Shown here in pieces: positions 17,455 to 25,950 of a DNA stretch of 64,000 bases. The notes below the pieces were generated by a model that searched no databases, was not told the origin of the DNA, and saw only the letters and a program-made list of their open reading frames with translations. The DNA is taken from assembly GCF_003994415.1 (NCBI RefSeq), contig NZ_CP034689.1:186001-250000 (forward strand). The letters run 5' to 3'. A program made the translations under genes and the position numbers. Positions within the stretch are counted from its first letter, which is position 1, and each line of letters starts with the position of its first letter. Source of the stretch: Achromobacter spanius. Its GTDB lineage: Bacteria; Pseudomonadota; Gammaproteobacteria; Burkholderiales; Burkholderiaceae_B.

Positions 17455-18263
17455 GACGAGATCTCTTCAGGTTGCAGGGCGGGCGCGGCGGGTTCATCGC
17501 CCTGGTGCATGATGCGCACGAAAGCGTCTTCCAGGTCAACGCCGCCCACGCGCGCCATCAGCGCCTGCGTGGTGTCCAGCGCAACGACGCGGCCGCGCTT
17601 GAGCATGGCGATGCGGCCGCACAAGGCTTCCGCTTCTTCCAGGTAATGCGTGGTCAGCATGATGGTGTGGCCGGCCTTGTTCAGGCGCGATATGAATTCC
17701 CACAGCGTGCGGCGCAGGTCGACGTCAACGCCCGCGGTGGGTTCGTCCAGCACGATGACCGGCGGGCGGTGCACCAGCGCCTGCGCCACCAGCACGCGGC
17801 GCTTCATGCCGCCGGACAGCGCGCGCATGTTGTTGTCGGCCTTGTCGGCCAAGCCCAGGTTGAACAGGATTTCGTCGATCCAGTCGTCGTTGTTGCGCAG
17901 GCCGAAGTAGCCGGACTGGATGCGCAGCGTTTCGCGCACGGTGAAGAACGGGTCGTAGACCAGTTCTTGAGGCACAACGCCCAGCGAACGCCGCGCCGAC
18001 TTGTAGTCGGTGACGACGTCGTAGCCACAGACGCTGGCCCGGCCGGAGGTGGCATGCGCCAAGCCGGCAAGAATCGAAATCAGGGTGGTCTTGCCCGCGC
18101 CATTAGGCCCCAGCAGGCCGAAGAATTCGCCGTGTTCGATGTTCAGGCTGACGTTGTCCAGCGCCTGGAAGCCGGGGGCGGACTTGCGCCCAAGCAGCTT
18201 TTGCCAGCCGCGTTGGCGCGGCGAGTAGATTTTGGAGACGTTTTCAAGACTGACGGCTGACAT
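17451..18263 (-). CDS. ABC transporter ATPase (YadG-like)
   Basis: The 270-residue nucleotide-binding subunit partners the permease encoded next. Walker A is GPNGAGKTT (about residue 53), the signature ALSGGMKRR, Walker B VIVLDEPTAGVD, and the switch histidine is in MLTTHYLEEA. I use the ATG at 18263 (MSAVSLENVSKIYSPRQRG), discarding a 17-codon upstream extension. It begins downstream of the mla terminator and so probably has its own promoter in 18264-18374. Confidence 0.93.
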   Translation of the reverse strand: MSAVSLENVSKIYSPRQRGWQKLLGRKSAPGFQALDNVSLNIEHGEFFGLLGPNGAGKTTLISILAGLAHATSGRASVCGYDVVTDYKSARRSLGVVPQELVYDPFFTVRETLRIQSGYFGLRNNDDWIDEILFNLGLADKADNNMRALSGGMKRRVLVAQALVHRPPVIVLDEPTAGVDVDLRRTLWEFISRLNKAGHTIMLTTHYLEEAEALCGRIAMLKRGRVVALDTTQALMARVGGVDLEDAFVRIMHQGDEPAAPALQPEEISS

Positions 18264-18374
18264 GACGGCGGGTGGTGCCCGAAAAAGAGCGAATTGATCA
18301 TTATATAAGCGCACCGTGACGGCAAGCGCCTATGGCCCCGGCAAGCGTGGGGGATGCGCAAGCTATGCGTCCCC

Positions 18375-18414
18375 GAAATAATCAGCCCGGCGGGCCACTC
18401 AGGGCGCGCCGGGC
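18375..18414 (-). terminator. Terminator of the mla operon
   Basis: An 8-bp perfect stem GCCCGGCG (18385-18392) / CGCCGGGC (18407-18414) with a 14-base loop is followed on the minus strand by TGATTATTTC. It lies 24 bp after the mlaC stop and separates mla from the ABC-2 exporter genes. A second stem (GGGGATGC/GCGTCCCC, 18349-18374) follows it. Confidence 0.65.
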
Positions 18415-18437
18415 CGGAAGCAGCCGGAACCGCGCGG

Positions 18438-19067
18438 TTACTGGTTGCGCTTGTTCAGCGCCTGGATCAGGCCGTCGATGCCGCTCTGGTTGATCTGCTG
18501 CGCAAACTGGTTGCGGTAGTTTTCAATCAGCCAGATGCCTTCGACGTTCATGTCGTAGATCTTCCAGCCTTGCGGCGTCTTTTCCAGGCGGTAGTCCACG
18601 CCGGTGGGCTGGCCGTTGGATTGGCTGATCAAGGTGCGCACGACCACGTCGTCGGCCTTGGGATCGCCACGGAACGGCAGCGCCTTGACGGTGGTGTCGG
18701 GCGTAACGCGGGTCAGCGCGCCGCTGTAGGTACGCACCAGCGTGCCACGGAAGGCATCGGCCAGCTCGGTCTTTTGTTGCGCGGATGCCTGGCGCCAGAA
18801 GCGGCCGGCAGCCAGACGCGTGGTCTTCTGGAAGTTGACGTAGGGCAGGATGTGCTGGTTGACCACTTCGTTGATGCGCGCGGTGTTTCCGGCTTTGACG
18901 GCACCGTCGGCCTTCAGCACGTCAAGTGCTTCGTTGGCCGTGGCAATGACGAATTGGTCGGGCGGACCACTGGGATCGGGCTTGGCCTGGGCAACGCCGG
19001 CCGCGGCAAGACCAAGCAGGCCCGCGAAGGCCAGGCGTTGCAACAGGGGAACAAAAGCAAATCGCAT
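18438..19067 (-). CDS. mlaC: MlaC periplasmic phospholipid carrier
   Basis: MlaC shuttles phospholipids between the outer-membrane MlaA complex and the inner-membrane MlaFED transporter. The 209-residue protein has a signal peptide ending GVAQA (about residue 27) and the Ttg2D pattern, including VVRTLISQSNGQPTGVDYRL and KIYDMNVEGIWLIENYRNQF. The ATG at 19067 is preceded by AGGAG at good spacing; an in-frame TTG one codon earlier is less likely. Confidence 0.95.
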   Translation of the reverse strand: MRFAFVPLLQRLAFAGLLGLAAAGVAQAKPDPSGPPDQFVIATANEALDVLKADGAVKAGNTARINEVVNQHILPYVNFQKTTRLAAGRFWRQASAQQKTELADAFRGTLVRTYSGALTRVTPDTTVKALPFRGDPKADDVVVRTLISQSNGQPTGVDYRLEKTPQGWKIYDMNVEGIWLIENYRNQFAQQINQSGIDGLIQALNKRNQ

Positions 19068-19106
19068 CAAAACTCCTTACTGTACCGATGAACGCAAGGC
19101 CACAGC

Positions 19107-19907
19107 TTACTTGGTTGCGGGGGCAGGCGCCGGGGCGGCCTTGTCCGCGGCAGGGGCATCGTCCTCGTCGTCTTCGTAGTTGGGCAAGGAACTTTCGTCA
19201 TCCGCTCGGTTGCCCATCACCATGGCGTTGCGGCGTTGCAGATAGGCGTCGCGGATAAAGCTGTACGGGTCCAGCGCCACACGGTCGACCGTGTCGGTGG
19301 CGTCCAGCAAGCTGGCGCGGGTGTCGACCAGGCGCAGGCCCCACAGCGAGTTGCGCAGGCGCACGTTGTCGATGGAATCGATGCCCATGTACCCGTAGGT
19401 GGTGCCGGCGAAATCGCCGGCCAGACCGACGCCGTCGCGCACGGTGGACGAACCGAAGATGGGCAGCACCAGGTACGGACCCTGGCTAAAGCCCCACACG
19501 CCCAGCGTGGTGCCGAAGTCGTTCGGGATCTTGCGGGCGCCATTGGCCGAGGCCACGTCAAAGCAGCCGCCCACGCCCATGGTGGTGTTGAACAGGAAGC
19601 GGCCCAGCGTGTTCACGAAGTCGTGGCCACGGCCCTGCAGGAAGCTGTTCGTGCCCGACCAGAGGTCGGTCATGTTGCTGAAGATGTTGTGCACGCAACT
19701 GCGCACGGGCTGCGGCGTGACGAAGGTATAGGCCTGGGCCACCGGCTTGAATACCGCACGGTCGACCGTGTCATTGAACTTGTAAACGCCCCGGTTGAAG
19801 CCTTCCCATGGGTCGCGCGGGTCCGGGTTCTGCGGCGCGGCGCAGCCGGCCATCAGGACACCCGCCGCCGCGATGGTGGCAATTCGGGAGAGTGCGTTCT
19901 TGTTCAT
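19107..19907 (-). CDS. mlaA: MlaA (VacJ) outer-membrane lipoprotein
   Basis: MlaA forms a channel in the outer membrane that removes mislocalised outer-leaflet phospholipids. The 266-residue protein starts with a lipobox LMAGC (Cys at about residue 22) and contains the VacJ core DPWEGFNRGVYKFNDTVDRA, GRFLFNTTMGVGGCFDVAS and GPYLVLPIFGSSTVRDGVG. The last 35 residues are an acidic then Ala/Pro tail. It lies between mlaD and mlaC. Confidence 0.96.
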   Translation of the reverse strand: MNKNALSRIATIAAAGVLMAGCAAPQNPDPRDPWEGFNRGVYKFNDTVDRAVFKPVAQAYTFVTPQPVRSCVHNIFSNMTDLWSGTNSFLQGRGHDFVNTLGRFLFNTTMGVGGCFDVASANGARKIPNDFGTTLGVWGFSQGPYLVLPIFGSSTVRDGVGLAGDFAGTTYGYMGIDSIDNVRLRNSLWGLRLVDTRASLLDATDTVDRVALDPYSFIRDAYLQRRNAMVMGNRADDESSLPNYEDDEDDAPAADKAAPAPAPATK

Positions 19908-20012
19908 GATCAGGAGATCCCTATCAACGATTCTTATGTTATGGCGATGTCGAGGCGTGGCGCCGTTACAGCGTTTATCGCATCGTCTTTAATTCGGCGC
20001 TTTCGCGGCGGG

Positions 20013-20486
20013 CTAAGGCGATGTGGTGCCTTCTTTTTCGGCGGACCCATACAGGAACTTGCTGATCAGCTGCTCCAGCACGACCGCGCTCTGTGTATAG
20101 CGGATTTTTCCACCGTCGGTAAAGTTCTCTTCCTCGCTGCCCGCCGTCAGGCCCAGGTACTGCTCGCCCAGCAAGCCGGATGTGAGGATCGAGGCCGAGG
20201 AGTCTTTCGGAAACTGATAAGCCTTTTCCAGGTTCACCGACACGACCGCCTGGAAGGTCTTGTCGTCGAAGGTGATGCTGGACACACGGCCCACCACAAC
20301 ACCGGCGCTTTTCACGGCCGCGCGCGGCTTGAGGCCGCCTACGTTATCGAAGTTGGCGGAAAGCGTATAGGTGGGGGCGAAGGAAAAGGTGCTGAGGTTG
20401 CCGGCCCGCAACGCCAGGAACACCAGCGCGACCGCGCCCAGCAATACAAACAGGCCTACCCAGAAGTCGGTTTTTTCGCGTGACAT
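20013..20486 (-). CDS. mlaD: MlaD, MCE-domain subunit of the Mla transporter
   Basis: MlaD is the single-pass MCE protein that forms a hexameric ring on MlaE and receives lipid from MlaC. The 157-residue protein has an N-terminal helix (FWVGLFVLLGAVALVFLAL) and one MCE domain, with the family stretch GGLKPRAAVKSAGVVVGRV and GLLGEQYLGL. The ATG at 20486 is used; a TTG two codons upstream is in frame. It is near the short end of the family but not truncated. Confidence 0.95.
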   Translation of the reverse strand: MSREKTDFWVGLFVLLGAVALVFLALRAGNLSTFSFAPTYTLSANFDNVGGLKPRAAVKSAGVVVGRVSSITFDDKTFQAVVSVNLEKAYQFPKDSSASILTSGLLGEQYLGLTAGSEEENFTDGGKIRYTQSAVVLEQLISKFLYGSAEKEGTTSP

Positions 20487-20498
20487 GATCAATCCGTT

Positions 20499-21287
20499 TC
20501 AATTTCCAAACATCAAGGCGGTGAGCAGGAAGTCCAGCCCAAGTACCGCCAGGGAACCCACGACCACGGTGCGCGTGGTGGCGCGCGCCACGCCTTCCGG
20601 GGTGGGCTTGGCCTGCCAGCCTTCATGAAGCGCGACCAGCGTGACCGTAATGCCGAACACCACGCTCTTGATGACGCCGTTGGCCACGTCGTTCCAGACG
20701 TCAACGCCGCTTTGCATCTGCGACCAGAACGCGCCCGCATCCACGCCGATCATCAAGACGCCGACGACCCAGCCGCCCAGAATGCCCACCATGGAAAACA
20801 CCGCCGCCAGGATGGGCATGGCGATGATGCCGCCCCACAGGCGCGGCACCAGCACACGGCGGATAGGGTCGACAGCCATGACTTCCATGGCGGCCAGTTG
20901 TTCGCCCGCCTTCATCAGGCCGATCTCGGCGGTGAGCGACGTGCCTGCCCGCCCGGCGAACAGCAGCGCCGTGACGACAGGCCCCAATTCGCGCACCAGC
21001 GACAACGCCACCAGCAGGCCCAGCGCTTCTTCGGAGCCGTAGCGGTTCAGCGTGTAATAGCCTTGCAGCCCCAGCACGAAGCCCACGAACATGCCCGACA
21101 CGGCGATGATCAGCAGCGAATAGTTGCCGATGAAATGGACCTGCTGCGACACCAGGCGCGGGCGCGAAAACACGATGCCGCTGCGTGCCAGCATGCCGCC
21201 GAAAAAGCGGGTGAAAAAGCCAATGCCGGAGACTTGCTTGCGCACCCAGCCGCCCATCGCGCTAACCGCGTTGTTGGAACCGCTCAT
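20499..21287 (-). CDS. mlaE: MlaE, permease of the Mla transporter
   Basis: MlaE is the integral membrane subunit of the inner-membrane lipid transporter. The 262-residue protein has the family block LVRELGPVVTALLFAGRAGT, AEIGLMKAGEQLAAMEVMAV and a five-helix pattern. The ATG at 21287 overlaps the mlaF stop (ATGA). Its own stop at 20499 is 12 bp before mlaD. Confidence 0.96.
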   Translation of the reverse strand: MSGSNNAVSAMGGWVRKQVSGIGFFTRFFGGMLARSGIVFSRPRLVSQQVHFIGNYSLLIIAVSGMFVGFVLGLQGYYTLNRYGSEEALGLLVALSLVRELGPVVTALLFAGRAGTSLTAEIGLMKAGEQLAAMEVMAVDPIRRVLVPRLWGGIIAMPILAAVFSMVGILGGWVVGVLMIGVDAGAFWSQMQSGVDVWNDVANGVIKSVVFGITVTLVALHEGWQAKPTPEGVARATTRTVVVGSLAVLGLDFLLTALMFGN

Positions 21288-22120
21288 GCTTTGCGCCCTT
21301 TCTGTTCGGACAGCCACTTTTGGAAAGCGGGCGTTTCGGGGTACTGGAACGCGACCGGGCCGTCGGGTTCGCCTTTCAGGAATTGCTGGACATAGGGGTC
21401 TTGCGACGCCGACAGCGTTTCCGGCGTGCCGGCCGCGGCCAGCTTGCCCTGGCCGACCAGATACACGTGGTCGGCGATGGAAAAGGATTCTTGAACGTCG
21501 TGGGTGATCAGCACCGAGGCGCAGCCCAGGCGGTCGGCCAGGTGGCGGATCAGGCGGGCGGTGATGCCCAGCGAGATCGGGTCCAGCCCGGCAAAGGGCT
21601 CGTCGTACAGGATGAGTTCGGGTTCCAGCACCACGGCGCGCGCCAAGGCCACGCGCCGCGCCATGCCGCCGGAGATCTCGGCAACCTTCAGGTGCGCGGC
21701 GGCGCGCAGGCCCACGGCGTCAAGTTTGTCCAGCACCCGTTCGGTAACGTCGGCTTCGGACAGGCGGGTGTGTTCACGTAGCGGAAAAGCCACGTTTTCA
21801 AATACGTTCAGGTCGGTAAACAGCGCACCCTGCTGGAACAGCACGCCCATGCGCTTGCGCAGGGCCTGCAATTCGTCGGGGTTGGCGCGGCTGATGTCCT
21901 GGCCGAACGCCTGCACCTGGCCCTGGCGGGCGATGAGCTGGCCGGTGGCCGCGCGCAACAGCGTGGTCTTGCCCGAGCCCGAGCCGCCCATGATGGCGAC
22001 CACTTCGCCCGCGCGCACGTCCATGGAAATGTCGCGCAAGACGGTGAAATCACCGTAGCCTAGCGCCACACCGTCCAGGCGCAGGGCGAATTCCGGGGTG
22101 CTGCTTGTTTGAGCGGGCAT
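21284..22120 (-). CDS. mlaF: MlaF, ATPase of the Mla transporter
   Basis: The 278-residue ABC ATPase powers MlaFED. Walker A is GGSGSGKTT (about residue 43), the signature EISGGMARRVALARA, Walker B LILYDEPFAGLDP and the H-loop VLITHDVQES. The C-terminus is longer than the core domain, as is usual for MlaF. The ATG at 22120 (MPAQTSSTPEFALRLDG) is the first gene of the operon, about 160 bp from a good promoter. Confidence 0.96.
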   Translation of the reverse strand: MPAQTSSTPEFALRLDGVALGYGDFTVLRDISMDVRAGEVVAIMGGSGSGKTTLLRAATGQLIARQGQVQAFGQDISRANPDELQALRKRMGVLFQQGALFTDLNVFENVAFPLREHTRLSEADVTERVLDKLDAVGLRAAAHLKVAEISGGMARRVALARAVVLEPELILYDEPFAGLDPISLGITARLIRHLADRLGCASVLITHDVQESFSIADHVYLVGQGKLAAAGTPETLSASQDPYVQQFLKGEPDGPVAFQYPETPAFQKWLSEQKGRKA

Positions 22121-22282
22121 GGGCAACGAAAGGGTGTTTCGGTGGCGGAGCTTGCCCTGTCGGCTTGTCGATACGCAGGGCGGAAACCGAGGCTGCGGGG
22201 GCGAGACAAGCGGTGGCGGGAAGCGCCCGGTTACTCAGGTGCGGGAGCCAAGAAAGGCGATGGCTGCCAGCGGCGAGGCGCC

Positions 22283-22310
22283 ATTGTAGCTCGACGCTTT
22301 GTAATCACAA
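22283..22310 (-). promoter_or_regulatory. Sigma70-type promoter of mlaFEDAC
   Basis: On the minus strand TTGTGA (22305-22310) and TACAAT (22283-22288) are separated by 16 bases. This is the only good sigma70 match in the 340-bp gap 22121-22460 between the nitronate-monooxygenase stop and mlaF. The rest of the gap holds no convincing gene. Confidence 0.65.
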
Positions 22311-22460
22311 CGTAAGGGTGCGCCCATGGAACAGTGTTTTCGGCGTGAGGGACAATCCGGCCCGAATGCCACACTGGCGTCTGCGGCCAGAGCGGCGGGC
22401 CGGGGCGCTGCCCTGGCTTGCGTGGGAATCGCGTCGCGGTTAGCGGGAATTCGTGTCGCG

Positions 22461-23522
22461 TCAGTGGCGCGCTTGCGCGGCGGCCAGTTCCTGCGCCAGG
22501 CGGCGGACGAGGTCAGCCGTGGATTCGCGCCGGGCCAGCGGCGCGGCCTGCCCCGCCCACAGGGACAGAACATTGACGTTGCCCGCCTTGCCGCCTTCGG
22601 TGCGCATCGGGCGGGTCAGGGCGTTCTGCAGGGGATACGGCAGGATGTCGGCCGCGATGGCGTCCGCGTCCTGCATGAAGGCGTTGGCGATGCCGCGCGC
22701 GGGGCGGCCCGAAAACGCCCGCGTCAGGCGCGATTGTTCCGAGCGCGATGCCGGCAGCACGGCCTTGTAGGCGTCGCTGATACCGGATTCGTCTGTCGTC
22801 AGAAAGGCCGTCCCCATTTGCGCGGCCTGCGCGCCCAGCGCCAGCGAGGCAGCGATGCCACGGCCATCCATGATGCCGCCGGACGCAATCACCGGCACCG
22901 AGACCGCGTCCGCCATCTGCGGCACCAGCGCCATGGTGCCGATCAGCGACTGCTCGAAGCCGTCCAGGAACGTGCCGCGATGCCCGCCCGCTTCCGCGCC
23001 CTGGGCCACCACGGCGTCCACCCCGTCTTGCTCCAGCGTGACCGCTTCGCGCACGGTGGTGGCCGTGCCCACCGTCAGGATGCCCAGTTCGCGGCAGCGC
23101 GCCAGGACATCGGGGGCGATGCGGCCGAACGTGAAGCTGAAGACGGCGGGGCGCAGCCGCAGGATGGCGTCGATCTGGCCCGGCAGCGGGTCTGCCTGCG
23201 GGCCTGGCATGGTCGGGGCCGGTAGGCCCAATTGCGCGTGGTAGCGGGCCATCAGCGCCAGCATTGGGGCGGCATCGCCCTGCATGGGCTGGTCCGGCAC
23301 GCTGGCGAACAGGTTGATCGCGAACGGCCGGTCCGTTCGGGCGCGGATGCCGTCCACTGCGGCTTCAATCTGCGCCGGGCTCATGTAAGCCGCCCCGAGC
23401 GATCCCAGAACCCCCGCCTTGGATGCCTCCGACACCAGCCCCACCGTGGTGGCGCCGCCGGCCATGGGCGCCTGGATGATGGGATGGTCCAGCTTCAGCA
23501 GGTCAAGCATACGGGGGGACAT
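22461..23522 (-). CDS. Nitronate monooxygenase / NAD(P)H-dependent flavin oxidoreductase family
   Basis: The 353-residue FMN-dependent barrel belongs to the NMO/2-nitropropane dioxygenase family. Family marks are the N-terminal HPIIQAPMAGGATT, FTFGRIAPDVL, the active-site region VVAQGAEAGGHRGTF and the FMN-phosphate loop VIASGGIMDGRGIAASLALG. Its true substrate cannot be deduced. It is the last gene of a MFS-Bug-NMO minus-strand set, spaced 18 bp after the Bug gene. Confidence 0.9.
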   Translation of the reverse strand: MSPRMLDLLKLDHPIIQAPMAGGATTVGLVSEASKAGVLGSLGAAYMSPAQIEAAVDGIRARTDRPFAINLFASVPDQPMQGDAAPMLALMARYHAQLGLPAPTMPGPQADPLPGQIDAILRLRPAVFSFTFGRIAPDVLARCRELGILTVGTATTVREAVTLEQDGVDAVVAQGAEAGGHRGTFLDGFEQSLIGTMALVPQMADAVSVPVIASGGIMDGRGIAASLALGAQAAQMGTAFLTTDESGISDAYKAVLPASRSEQSRLTRAFSGRPARGIANAFMQDADAIAADILPYPLQNALTRPMRTEGGKAGNVNVLSLWAGQAAPLARRESTADLVRRLAQELAAAQARH

Positions 23523-23539
23523 GGGAAGACTCCTTTAGG

Positions 23540-24517
23540 TTATTGAAGCTGGATGTTTCCAGCCTTGATGACGTGGGCCCACTTCTCGGTTTCGCTCTTG
23601 ATGAAGGCCGCGAATTCCTCGGGCGTGCCGCCGCCGGCCTGGCTGCCGGTGTCGGCAATGGCCTTTTGCACATCCGGCTCTTTCAGGATGCGATTGAACT
23701 CGGCGTTCAACTTGGCGATGATCGGCGCGGGCGTGCCGGCGGGGGCAACGATGCCTTGCCAGTTATAGGACTCGAAACCCGTCAAACCCGATTCGGCCAT
23801 GGTCGGCACATTGGGCAACACGGCCAGGCGCTTGGCGGACGTGACGGCAATGGGGTGGATCTTGGAACCCTGGATGGCCGGCAGCGCGGAATAGCCCATT
23901 TCGAACATCATCGAGATATGGCCGCCCATCAGGTCAGTGGCGGCCAGGCTGCCGCCCTTGTAAGGCACGTGCACGATGTCGATCTTGGCTTGTTCCCGGA
24001 ACATTTCGCCCGACAGGTGATGCGCGCCGCCCACGCCGGACGAGCCGAACGACAGCTTGCCGGGTTGCTTCTTGGCCAGCGCGATCAGGTCGTCCAGCGT
24101 CTTGACCGGCAGCTCGTTGTTCACGCTCAGCACCAGCGGGCTGGTTTCGATCAGGATGATCGGCGCCAGATCCTTTTGCGGGTTGTAGGGCATGTCCTTC
24201 ATCAGCGTCGGGTTGACCGCCATCGGCGCCAGGTTGCCGGTGCCGATGGTGTAGCCGTCCGGCGCGGCCTTGGCGATCAGGCTGGTGCCGACCACGCCGC
24301 CCGCGCCCGCCTTGTTTTCAACCACGATAGGCTGCCCCAGCGATTCGCCCAGCTTGCGTGCCAGGAGGCGCACGCGCGTGTCGGCAAAGCCGCCGGGAGC
24401 GTAGGGCACGATCATCGTGATGGGCTTGGCGGGCCACTCGCCGGTTTGGGCGTGGGCGGCGCCGCTGAAGGCGGCAGCGGCCGACAGGGCGGCAATCAGG
24501 GGGCGCAATGCTTTCAT
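23540..24517 (-). CDS. Bug-family (TctC-like) periplasmic solute receptor
   Basis: The 325-residue Bug receptor has a signal peptide (cleavage after AAHA near residue 23) and the family pattern WPAKPITMIVPYAPGGFADT, NKAGAGGVVGTSLIAKA, YNPQKDLAPI and FGSSGVGGAHHLSGEMF. Alcaligenaceae encode very many of these carboxylate or amide binders, most without a linked transporter, as here (no TctAB genes). I use the ATG at 24517 so that the signal peptide is N-terminal. Confidence 0.93.
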   Translation of the reverse strand: MKALRPLIAALSAAAAFSGAAHAQTGEWPAKPITMIVPYAPGGFADTRVRLLARKLGESLGQPIVVENKAGAGGVVGTSLIAKAAPDGYTIGTGNLAPMAVNPTLMKDMPYNPQKDLAPIILIETSPLVLSVNNELPVKTLDDLIALAKKQPGKLSFGSSGVGGAHHLSGEMFREQAKIDIVHVPYKGGSLAATDLMGGHISMMFEMGYSALPAIQGSKIHPIAVTSAKRLAVLPNVPTMAESGLTGFESYNWQGIVAPAGTPAPIIAKLNAEFNRILKEPDVQKAIADTGSQAGGGTPEEFAAFIKSETEKWAHVIKAGNIQLQ

Positions 24518-24542
24518 GCTGGGTGACTCCTCGTTCTCTTCT

Positions 24543-25886
24543 CTAATGTGTACAGCCCTTGGGGCCGATCGCATTATGCCCAGCGCCTTCGCCTTCTGTG
24601 GGGATTTTTCCCAAACGCCATGCCGACAGCGCCAGCAGCGCCGCGCCGCCGCCCAGCACCTGCGGCAAACCCGCGCCCCAGTGGCCGGCCCATGACGCCA
24701 ACAAGGGTCCCAGGATCTGGCCGGCCGCGAAGGCGGCGGTCATGACGGCGGCGGCACGCGCAGCGGCCGCGCCCGCCGTGCGCCGCGCCGTCAGCATGCC
24801 GGCCTGGGTGATCACCATGAAGGTGCCGCCTACCAGCAGCGCGGCCACGATCACGGCGGCGATGTGCTGCCATAGCGCCGCGGTCAGCATGCCCGCGGCC
24901 ATTAGCACCTGGGCGGCTTGCCATACGCGCTTTTCGTCGCGACCGCGCGCCAGGCGGGGCACCAGCAGGCAAGACACCGCCGCGGCCAGGCCAAACAGCG
25001 GCCAGGCCCAGCCGAAGATGGCGGGGTTGGGGATAAGCTGCTTGGCCATGGCGGGCAGGAACGTCGCGGGAATGATGTAACCCACGCCGAACACGCCGTA
25101 GTGCAGCGCCAGCCAGGGGGTGGTGCGGGGCAGGCGGGCGGGTGGTGCGACGGTCGGTGTGTTTGGAGCGATTGCAACGTTTGCAGCGCTCGGCGCAAAT
25201 GCAGCGTTTGGGGCGATTGCGGCGTTCGCAGCGCTTGGGGTGTTCGCAGCGTATGCGGCGCTCGGGGCAATTGCAGCGTTTGCTGCGGTCGGTGCGGTCG
25301 GCCGGTTCAGGCCCGGCCACGCCATGGCGGACAGCGCCAGTGTCAGCGCGCCCAGCATCAGCCAATTGCCGTCGGCCCCCACCTGCCCGGCCATCAGCAC
25401 CAGGCAGGCCAGCCCCGTCAGCGCGATACCTGCGCCTACCCCGGCGTAGGTCAGCGCCGCCGTGGCGGCTTCGCGCGGGTCTCCCGGGGGCACGGCGCGG
25501 CTGGAGGCCACGCAGATGAAGGCGCTGGCGCTGGCGTAGCCGGCGGCCAGCCGCAGCCCGCACCAAACCGCCACATCATGCGTAAGCGGCATCGCCAAGG
25601 TCAAAAGCGCCACGGCCAGCAGGCTGATGGCAAGCTGGGCGCGGACGTGGCGCACCGGCCAGGCCACGGCGGCCAGCGCACCCAACAGGTAGCCGGCATA
25701 GTTGGCCGATGCAACCCAGCTTCCCTGGGCCAGCGACAGCCCGCCTTCCTGCGCCATCAGCGGCCACACCGGCGTGAAGGCAAAGCGGCCGATGCCCATG
25801 GCGGCGGCCAGCGCCAGCGCGGCTGGCCACGCCAGGCTGAGCGCGCTGCGGGAATCGGAAGTGAAAGGGTAAGCAGGCGTTGACAT
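24543..25886 (-). CDS. YbfB-family MFS transporter with repetitive linker
   Basis: The 447-residue protein fits the YbfB/YjiJ MFS family (N-terminal ALAAAMGIGRFAFTPVWPLM, LGALAAVAWP, C-terminal FAAGQILGPLLASW). Twelve helices are expected. The central cytoplasmic loop (about residues 195-250) is expanded by an Ala/Asn/Pro tract with three near copies of AANAAIAP; the DNA 25153-25300 repeats accordingly. It is the first gene of the MFS-Bug-NMO set and is divergent from the LysR gene. Confidence 0.9.
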   Translation of the reverse strand: MSTPAYPFTSDSRSALSLAWPAALALAAAMGIGRFAFTPVWPLMAQEGGLSLAQGSWVASANYAGYLLGALAAVAWPVRHVRAQLAISLLAVALLTLAMPLTHDVAVWCGLRLAAGYASASAFICVASSRAVPPGDPREAATAALTYAGVGAGIALTGLACLVLMAGQVGADGNWLMLGALTLALSAMAWPGLNRPTAPTAANAAIAPSAAYAANTPSAANAAIAPNAAFAPSAANVAIAPNTPTVAPPARLPRTTPWLALHYGVFGVGYIIPATFLPAMAKQLIPNPAIFGWAWPLFGLAAAVSCLLVPRLARGRDEKRVWQAAQVLMAAGMLTAALWQHIAAVIVAALLVGGTFMVITQAGMLTARRTAGAAAARAAAVMTAAFAAGQILGPLLASWAGHWGAGLPQVLGGGAALLALSAWRLGKIPTEGEGAGHNAIGPKGCTH

Positions 25887-25915
25887 GCGTCCACTCTACG
25901 GCTGTACTTATATCT

Positions 25916-25948
25916 TTAATAGTGAATTATTAAGAACATAGGTTCTTG
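25916..25948. promoter_or_regulatory. Two inverted repeats in the LysR/MFS intergenic region
   Basis: In the 64-bp gap between the divergent genes, TTAATA (25916-25921) faces TATTAA (25928-25933), and AAGAAC (25933-25938) faces GTTCTT (25943-25948). The first fits the T-N11-A form of LysR-type boxes. The second ends two bases before the LysR start codon and could mediate autoregulation. Confidence 0.55.
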
Positions 25949-25950
25949 AA

